Assembly (NCBI RefSeq): GCF_963678635.1
Contig: NC_087067.1
Location: 53,498,233 to 53,562,232 of the forward strand
Length of the DNA stretch: 64,000 bases
From: Symsagittifera roscoffensis
Lineage: Eukaryota; Xenacoelomorpha; Acoela; Convolutidae
Reading direction: 5' to 3'
Of the stretch, positions 58,101-64,000 are shown in pieces. Below the pieces are notes generated by a model that saw nothing but the letters and a program-made list of their open reading frames with translations, made no database searches and was not told where the DNA came from. The translations under genes and the position numbers were made by a program. Within the stretch, counting starts at the first letter, position 1. Each line of letters begins with the position of its first letter.

Positions 58101-58292
58101 GGAGAAGCCATCTTTGATTTCAGGTCTGTCTGCCTCTCTTTGCTCTTGTCTCTCATAAAACTCCGTCTTCTTACTCAAGCTGTCGGCATTCTGATGTTTA
58201 TCTCGTGTTCTATGCTCAATTATCATGTTGTATCCATCCAGGCGAACTATCCACCTCCCAATGTAACTTTGGTCCATTGAGTACGTTTTCAG
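55095..58292 (-). CDS. pol: Pol C-terminal part: linker, integrase, long tail
   Basis: 1,060 residues (from 58,277) in the same frame as the upstream Pol parts, entered after a TGA at 58,293-58,295. Residues 1-450 are an unusually long, charged linker after RNase H. The integrase zinc domain is H458, H463, C493, C496. The catalytic core has D524 (QIDHQK), D583 (FQSDKG) and E619 (GLVERQN), with 35 residues between the last two (DD35E). A GPY/F-type block (KKWRGPF...GRFYRLS) is at ~757-778. A 260-residue acidic tail follows and ends with the conserved GVGVGLTHTEN block at ~1026-1036. All catalytic residues are intact. It inserts element cDNA into the genome in the nucleus. Confidence 0.9.
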   Translation of the reverse strand: MKTYSMDQSYIGRWIVRLDGYNMIIEHRTRDKHQNADSLSKKTEFYERQEQREADRPEIKDGFSFMDKETYDSLPLTRWLDKSGKPIEDHPELPKEPPEKTILKKSKRIPIEIILKSKIVKETLKAKGYDLNQVEAGTAQIDDDLMRLLEKLSDHKPVIQEKGQEEPEVTILRRKETVNDTDSSRGSVTDSKDVVRSLVDKIPENILEQTKVRKKKVTFKEDTEHLGPGQESGECSMFTEEETGEGKLSGEREEWVEDSDESSKNQESLCMILAEEKTRHHDRELQTDPSSGTYNLDIQELRGGEELERIAVSRKPFRELSCNSNVRTNLVPEDDMKVVKKMICVKLSDDIHNPGEMNGQIMALKEHVKARYRLSDLIRAQKNDKMTNNLSKWIQSGVKEKGELEEDSYKILSQFYKEKKDLLYHTADGVVACRRKDEVKIIHKHNLIILPQLYQTEVLFRSHDQMGHQGIDKVQQRIIHRFDWPGMRKACERWVNACLACLQVKDPRKMKFPLKSVESSEFNEVVQIDHQKICMTESGYNQILVIIDHFTKLAEAVPCQTASAEETCDHLITHWISRYGCPMTFQSDKGKAFVGDLTKELMRRSHIAQAQSTTYHPQTNGLVERQNRTLVNMLRVYCSRYMTDWDKYLPQVVRAYNSTQHSTTGISPFMMLTGRERAMPLTFFYPEYEGKRTSPQAYVKEAIKRQQELNELCRRNTAQAQMRQRRKYDEKILQAKPYEVGQYVWVFQNVRPPKGTKKLLKKWRGPFMITEVHQQGRFYRLSTGRAAHYENLKPHVPSPEDWCIPKDMEGLEYLVVEPACEVTERGTREKNDGNENLNLDDNEKIEVESEAGSFVEEDWIDPEQDEVPKWMEPDRPIPPGTRTGNRKRTGMRYNRYGDDFLIDKIQPDKLGEELLSAGELEAEEEWQVIDDGGHYPQEDYSTPELETDLEQSEIERRENTNLRILEWMRDVKDESRKGQSIQQVRVSSANYMKAEDPLFGWTATDRPLDIPPDNSDPTTSTGTSINIFVRGVGVGLTHTENLIIKKLKEVREKKQIGTGRRRARA
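55170..55236 (-). promoter_or_regulatory. Conserved hairpin block in the 3' end of pol
   Basis: About 67 bases are some 94% identical between this element and copies 1 and 2, while surrounding coding DNA is far more diverged. The block includes the perfect hairpin ATCGACGTCCCCGTCGAT (55,219-55,236; 7-bp stem) and a G-rich run. Such nucleotide conservation inside a gene suggests an RNA or DNA signal (packaging, internal priming or processing); which one is not known. Confidence 0.5.
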
Positions 58293-59456
58293 TCAGCTCA
58301 GTGCTCGATTGTCGACTCGCAACTTGAATGGCTCACTGCCCAGGTATGCCCTGTATTTCTCGACAAAGGTAACCACCGCGAACATCTCTGCTTTCGGTGC
58401 TCCGTACTTCATTTCCGTGTCACTCAGGACTTTGCTCCCGTACGCTATTGGTCTCAAGACTGTCTTCCCATTCCATTCTTGTTCTTGGTGGAGAATCCCA
58501 GAAATCGCGACTACCGACGCATCCGTGTCCAGCACGTACATCCCTTTCTCAGTCGGCATACCCAGTACTGGTGCCTCACATAGCTCTTTCTTTATTCTCT
58601 GGAATGACTCTTCTGCTGCGTTGTTCCACGTGAACTTCTTGCCCTTGTGTCTCATTAATTGTTGCATCGGGTATACCTTGTCTGCATAGCCTTTGATGAA
58701 CTCTCTATAATAGTTAGCGAAACCCAGGAAGCTCATCAACTGGTGCTCTGTCTTCGGTGATTTCCAGGTCAGGACTGCTTCCACGGCGTCCGTATCAGGT
58801 CTGATGCCGTGCTTGTCTACCATTCTGCCCAAGTATTTTATTGAGTCCTTGAGTATCTCGCACTTTGATGGTTTACACTTTAGCCCCGACCTCTTCATGC
58901 ATGCAAACACTTCGTCAAGTCTCTCAATGTGGTCTTCCAGTGTTGGCGTCGCTATTACCACGTCATCCACGTAGCACATTACCAGGTTGCCATACTTCTT
59001 CGTCACGCCTATCAGCGCGTGTGCCATCAACCGCTGAAACGTGGCTGTGGCATTGCAAAGTCCAAACGGCATCAGTTTCCATTGAAACAGACCCAAATCG
59101 CAGGCAAACCCTGTCTTGTCCCTGTCCTGCTTCCTTAGTGGTACCTGCCAAAAGGCCGAGCCTAAATCAAGAGTCGTAAAAAATTTTGCATCACCTAACT
59201 TCGAGAGGCTCTCATCAATCCTAGGTATGGGATAGGCATCCTTCACCGTGACGGAGTTCAGGTATCGAAAGTCACAACAAAACCTCAACTGGTCGCCTTT
59301 CTTTTTGGCCATCACTACTCCACACGCCCACGGTGACTTGGATGGTTCTATCATGTCATACTCTAGTAACGTCTCGATTTCTTTTCTACACGCGTCCGAT
59401 TTGTGTGGGGTCATGCGCCTCGCCCACTCCCTGTGTGGTACCGCGTTTTCCTCAAA
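58293..59456 (-). CDS. pol: Pol middle part: reverse transcriptase-RNase H
   Basis: Same frame as Gag-protease upstream, separated by a TAA at 59,457 where the other family has a glutamate codon. Numbered from the ATG at 59,414: fingers with CCDFRYLN, palm Asp83 in TTLDLGSAFWQ, MPFGLC at 115-120, YVDD at 148-151, connection domain, then RNase H with D296/D298 (LDTDAS), E343 and D368. All catalytic acids are present. It ends at TGA 58,293, which replaces the tryptophan of LSWLK in copies 1 and 2, a plain nonsense mutation. It copies element RNA into DNA within the particle. Confidence 0.9.
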   Translation of the reverse strand, partial: FEENAVPHREWARRMTPHKSDACRKEIETLLEYDMIEPSKSPWACGVVMAKKKGDQLRFCCDFRYLNSVTVKDAYPIPRIDESLSKLGDAKFFTTLDLGSAFWQVPLRKQDRDKTGFACDLGLFQWKLMPFGLCNATATFQRLMAHALIGVTKKYGNLVMCYVDDVVIATPTLEDHIERLDEVFACMKRSGLKCKPSKCEILKDSIKYLGRMVDKHGIRPDTDAVEAVLTWKSPKTEHQLMSFLGFANYYREFIKGYADKVYPMQQLMRHKGKKFTWNNAAEESFQRIKKELCEAPVLGMPTEKGMYVLDTDASVVAISGILHQEQEWNGKTVLRPIAYGSKVLSDTEMKYGAPKAEMFAVVTFVEKYRAYLGSEPFKLRVDNRALS

Positions 59457-62400
59457 TTATATTTCATGCTCAACGAAATTAATACACCCGATATCCGCCT
59501 TATGCCTCGAAAAAACTTCCTCGTTCCGCTCTAGTACGTCCTTGATGGCTTCGAGCTGTTCATCTTTCAGTTTGCCCCTCAAATGTTCAATCTCCGGCAG
59601 AACCGGTTTATCAGTTTGCATTTCATCTAGTGTGGGTCGCTCTGGAAAGTTCGAACAGCTCGACAGCCCATCATCCGTTTCTGACTTAAGTGATTTAATA
59701 AGACCTGAAGAATCTTTTATTTTCTGCAATCGTCTCAAGATACAAATTTTGTCCCTATGATTGGGACAATCAACAACTTCATTTTGTTTTGAGTTCTCGA
59801 TCGTTTCATATCGAGTTTTAATCGGTAAGGCATATCCCAGTTTCCTCCCTCTCTGTATCGTGATCGGTATATCAAGGGTATTCAACAAGACACTGACGCA
59901 GAGGCCGCTCTTCGTTATCGAGAAGGATCTTCCTAAAACAGCAGCACTTTGACTATTAGGATTCGGAACTACACAAACTTGCTTGTTGTCACTTAGTTCA
60001 TTGTAATTTTTCATCCTCAAGCCTACGATTGCCGCTTCATTCGCTTTTAGCCTCACCCTCCTACTCAAGAATACCGGTGCTTTGTTTTCATTTGCCATTA
60101 TTAAATTTACCGGTTTGATTGCGTACCTCCTATCCGGGTTCCGTATCCTGAACATTGCGTTATTTAGATCAATCGTTACGTCGAAATTCCTGATGAAGTC
60201 TCTGCCCAAAATGAATTGGTCAGATTCATCTAGGTTTTCTACCACGATAAAGCTCATCCACAGGTTACGTTCCCCCAAGTTGAGGGCTATTATCGGCGTC
60301 CTGCCCATCACCCGAAGGGCCCCTTTGTTTGCAGCTGACAGCCGTATTCTCGAGTCTATCAAATCACCTTTGTCAAAGCCCATCCGCTCCCAAGTTTTGA
60401 TTGGTATGACGCTCAAGACTGCTCCCGTATCAAGTAACCCACGTAGCTGAGTCTTTTTGCCACTTATGTCTAGCACGTGCCCTGTCACATCTGCCTCTGT
60501 CCCGATGTGCATCGCATCTTCTTCAAGCGTAGCGCAGTGTCCAATCGATCTCACTTTCAACTCTTCTTTCTCTACGTAGATTCGCCCAATTAGGTCTTCG
60601 TCACATGTTATCATTGTCTTGGTATAGATGTTTATTCCATCTATATTTAGCATCACCTCGTGTGGACCATAAGCTTCAGTATACCTGTTGTCAACACGTA
60701 CCGACTTGCTGCCCCCTCTCGTGAGTAGTGCTCTCAGCGCTCTAGAAGTCGTTTGTGGGCTTATACAACTCAAGTAATCTGCGTACACGTCAATGTGCAT
60801 TATTGTCTGGTCGCTCGGTTCGCTCAAGTTTCTGGTTACCTCGTGGCCGCCCACTGTGATTATCGACATTATTCTAGCCCCGATTTTCGATATGCCGAAT
60901 GGCTTTCCCGTCACAATTTTTACAGTGTTACAATTCCCGGTCTTTGTTGAGCCTGGTACAGCCTCTGGTGTTGGGTTTGATCCAGTTAATCCTTCGTTGA
61001 AATTCTGTCTTTCGATCTCCAGCTTTAGTCGTTGCTCTATTTCTTTCGCAGCCAGATCCTGTTTCAATTTGGCAATTGCTTCCGTCGCCGCTTTCTCATA
61101 GTTTATCTCTAGAGAGTTCCCGGCCGCGGATTCTATCGCACCATTAACATGTGTTACAGCTTTCACTGTTTTCGTCGGCAATTCCGTGCTTGGTGCTCCT
61201 AAGTTCCTAGATTCAAACTCGTTTTGTCTATTCCGCTGATTCTGCACTGCCGCTAATGCCAACTTATGTTTGGGGTGACTCTGGTCCTTGACCGCTTCCC
61301 AGAACAAGGGACAATCCATTCTGAAGTGCCCCTCCTGGTTACAGAAGAAGCATCTTGCGCCTATCTTGATGATTAAGCCACTATAGTACTCGTGTTCCTC
61401 CATCTGGCTCATGTCCTCCTCATCCGGTGCGTATCCTAGACTCTTCATGCCTTGTTTGTATGTTGTGCAGTCAGCCACGTGGTGATCCGCCGACCCGCAG
61501 TTCGCGCATGATCTGCGCTTGTCCATGTCATCTCTAGGCTTGTACCATGACGTCCTCTGGGGTTGAATTCCCCCTTGCGTGTTCCTGTTTTCTGAAAATG
61601 AGTATTTCTTGGGTTTCATCAGCATGTACTCCCTTGACTTCTGCCTCATCTCTTCTGGAGTTGGCGCATTATCTTTCGACAATGTGTAATACGTTGCTAA
61701 CATCGTTCTCAAGTCATCACTCTTTACCCCATCAATGAACTTTGAGGCTATGCTGAAGTTTCTTCTATTGGTCGATTCTTCCGGGTCACTCCTTCTTCTC
61801 AAGCTCTCGAGGTCATCTAGGAACCGATCAATTGACTCGTCGTCCCTCTGCCTTCTCTTTTCAAATCGCATCATCACTTGGTGACCCTTCATGCCTGATC
61901 CGAATCGATTCAGCAATATTTCGAAGATTTTGTCCGCGGTGTCGCGTTCTTCTTCTATCTTTGCAACCACGCATTTCAATGCCGTGCCTTCCAGGTTGTT
62001 GAGTATGGCTGTACATGCTTGCGTTTCATCATTTAAATTATCTTGCTCTAGATGTAATCTCATCACTTCCACCCACGTGTCAATGCATCCATCGGAGTCG
62101 TCTTTGAATTCTTTTGGCTTCTTGAAAGTTTTTCTTGATTTTCCGTCTCTCCTATCGCTCGAGTCAGTGTTCCTCGTGGCGAAGGCCTCTAGAGTCCTGT
62201 TCATCATCTCCCAAGTGTTTGCCCACGTCATGGCATCCGGACCTGCGTTGCTGCTAGCTGTTGAGTCCCCCGGGCCACTCGTTGTGTTTGATGTCCCATT
62301 TTTCATGATTGTTTTAGCAACCGTTGGTGCTATGCTTACCGCATCCCGGTTTAAAGGCAACGGTGTCGATTGCCGTTTGTTTCTTTGTGGTTCCACAAAG

Positions 62401-63272
62401 TCCACTCTGGTGCCTTGCGTGCGATCCGCTGCCGGTCTTTCTTGTGAGTTAGAATTTCTCAAGATTGCATCCAACTTCGCCTGTATTGCACACGAACTTT
62501 CGGCCTGATTCCTGTTCATTGTGTCCATTCTCTTTTCCAGGCTACCTAATTGGCTGTTGACATCATCATATCGGTTTTTCAACTGTTGCATATCTCTTTT
62601 GATGTTCTTATCTCGTTCTTCATTGGTGGCATCTACCTTGTCCGACATCTGCTGGAGTCTCTCGTCTGTCGCCTTAGCCAGGTTAAAATAACTATCCAGA
62701 TACTCGTGTTTGTTGTATTTCAACTTTTTCCTTTTTAAGTCTCTATCTTCCTCACTGTACTTTAGTTGTTTGTCGATCTGATTTAGTTTTGTCATCAGGT
62801 CGCCAAGCTCAAGAGTAGCTGTTTCATGATCAGCCGTTGTCTTGTTTTCGGCTGTCGCTTCCGTTTTGGCTTGTTCTTCCTTTAGGTCAGCTTCTGTCGT
62901 CTTCGCGCTCACTGTCCCAAATGTTCGTGCTCTTTCAGTTTTTGATTCTTCGGCCGTGTTGTCCTTCGATTTCATTCCGACCATCATCGCCAACTTTTCT
63001 GTAAAAGATGTTTTCTTTACTTGAGAGTCGTCTTTCACCGTTTCTCGGGTATTGCCTGTTGTGTCTTCCAACGCGTCTATCGGCAAAAACTCCACGGTTT
63101 TTGGATTTTGATCTTCCATATGGGGCATCGGTGTGGATTCCGTAGTCTTCTTCTCCACTTCATCTACGCTCTGGTCTGGTGTCTCTAGATCGATTTCAAT
63201 TGTGGGCTCCGCCTGTTTGTCTTTAGCACCTTCTCGCGTCTTTTACTCCGTACTACTCCTCGTGCTGACCAT
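59457..63272 (-). CDS. gag: Gag and protease
   Basis: A likely start ATG at 63,272 (MVSTRSSTE) is followed nine codons on by TAA (63,243-63,245); the same frame then stays open to 59,457. Numbered from the GTG at 63,158: Thr/Glu-rich N-terminus, coiled coil ~115-215, a capsid-like helical region ~340-510 (LEQDNLNDETQACTAILNNL), two zinc knuckles, C551-C554-H559-C564 and C603-C606-H611-C616, and an aspartic protease with LLDTGA at 908-913 and FILGRDF at 982-988. Gag, protease and Pol form one frame of about 2,700 codons with no frameshift between them. The TAA near the start would block Gag unless translation begins at a later Met (for example residue 11). Confidence 0.85.
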
Positions 63273-63624
63273 GCTAACTGAAAAGTTATCTTTTGTTTTG
63301 CTTGGGCCCATTGATGTCGTTCCGCGCAGCGACGAGTTATATTTCGTGTTTGATCCACTTGACCTTTTTCGAGCACCGGTACCCTACTCCGTCTCATTAT
63401 TTCTATTTACAATTGCTCTTATTTACAATATTATTATGTACACAATTCTATTCTACGAATAAAATCTTTTGTGGAAAAGAATTCTTAAAAGGAAAAATAC
63501 AACGTGATAAAAACCTTTCGTGAAACTTTCTTTATTTGTGGTCTCAACCGTACCGGGTTCCGACTAGTGTTGTTCTGTTTTATTTCTGTCTCAAAACACT
63601 TATTGTAATTTTACTTCAATTTTT
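63273..63624 (-). other. 5' leader of the large element
   Basis: AT-rich untranslated sequence upstream of the Gag ATG. I could not find a primer-binding site or LTR end in it. An upstream ATG at 63,397 opens a 70-codon basic ORF overlapping Gag in another frame, which I do not regard as a gene. Confidence 0.4.
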
Positions 63625-64000
63625 ATACCGTCCTAAGACTTCCAGTTACCGTCCCTACTCTTCTTTGTACCGTCCCAGTTTTTTTCTACTGTCCCAAGAC
63701 TGTTCGGTACTGTCCCAGTACTTTCCGTCAGTGTCCCAAGACCCTTGTCCTGAGAGTACTATCCCAGGACCACTGTCCCAAGACTGTCCCAAGAGTACTG
63801 CCCCAAGGTCAGTGTCCCAAGGCTAGTGTCCCAAGACCACTGTCCCAAGACTACTGTCCCAAGGCTAGTGTCCCAAGACTACTGTCCCAAGGCTAGTGTC
63901 CCAAGGCCAGTGTCCCAAGACCACTGTCCCAAGACTACTGTCCCAAGGCTATTGTCCGAAGACTACTGTCCCAAGACTACTGTCCCAAGGCTAGTGTCCC
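63625..64000. repeat. 14-bp minisatellite, runs off the right edge
   Basis: Units of ACTGTCCCAAGACT and ACTGTCCCAAGGCT type alternate. They are irregular at 63,625-63,780 and regular from about 63,780 to the end. On the minus strand the array lies in the leader between the unseen 5' LTR and Gag. The gradient from degenerate to regular units suggests expansion from the right. Confidence 0.85.

Larger units (their letters stand above)
43987..64000 (-). mobile_element. Giant Ty3/gypsy-like LTR retrotransposon with accessory ORFs (5' end outside window)
   Basis: The order on the minus strand is leader, Gag-Pol, macro-like ORF, ORF2 (SGNH hydrolase), ORF3, polypurine tract and 3' LTR, all in one orientation with small gaps or overlaps. 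At least 20 kb is visible. Typical animal Ty3/gypsy elements are 5-8 kb; comparably giant ones are known (Ogre of plants, Burro of planarians). It sits in the internal region of the last array unit. Coding capacity is large but damaged by three stops in Gag-Pol, one in the macro ORF, two in ORF2 with a 56-bp repeat expansion, and a frameshift in ORF3. Confidence 0.65.

Noticed and set aside
63185..63397. Upstream 70-codon ORF overlapping the Gag start
   Set aside because: Short, basic, overlapping Gag in another frame, with no counterpart seen in the other copies; likely chance.

Overview
The window is eukaryotic, and almost all of it is retrotransposon-derived. The retroelements are Ty3/gypsy-like, with zinc-knuckle Gag, a DTG protease, a YVDD reverse transcriptase, RNase H and a DD35E integrase. 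I infer an invertebrate animal but cannot name the species. I see no host gene, tRNA or rRNA that I can support.

Left part (1-43,986): a tandem array with a unit of about 5.6 kb and no credible gene of its own. On the + strand each full unit reads as a candidate LTR of about 1.25 kb (starts TTGAGTGTG, preceded by a purine-rich tract) plus about 4.35 kb of non-coding internal DNA with a 25-bp minisatellite. The best full-length copy, LTR-internal-LTR, is 32,037-38,885. I read the array as a large non-autonomous LTR element (LARD type) repeated head to tail with shared LTRs. At 3,454-9,330 a 1,775-bp piece of it (internal 3' end plus truncated LTR) is separately tandemly repeated. Two decayed gag-pol copies lie in the array on the minus strand (copy 1 at 9,531-16,259, copy 2 at 20,788-27,320). 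They share their frameshifts and stops, so they arose by segmental duplication and not by two insertions. A partial Gag-like minus-strand ORF runs off the left edge (1-819).

Right part (43,987-64,000): one very large minus-strand LTR element, more than 20 kb and still open at the right edge. In transcription order it has a leader with a 14-bp minisatellite, Gag-Pol (63,272-55,095, one frame with three in-frame stops), a macro-domain-like ORF (55,138-54,593) and ORF2 (54,338-49,363). ORF2 holds a coiled coil, an SGNH/GDSL hydrolase with a complete catalytic set, and a second SGNH-like domain with a scrambled nucleophile motif. ORF3 (49,366-45,304) encodes about 1,350 residues of unknown function and starts at an ATGA stop/start overlap with ORF2. 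A polypurine tract (45,259-45,274) and the 3' LTR (45,258-43,987) follow. That LTR is a diverged relative of the array LTRs, so this element is a candidate autonomous partner or cousin of the non-coding array. It sits tail to tail with an array LTR, which creates a large inverted repeat around 43,960.

The most unusual content is the roughly 9 kb accessory module (ORF2 and ORF3) downstream of pol, together with the 3'-pol RNA hairpin that is conserved at nucleotide level between the two gag-pol families.
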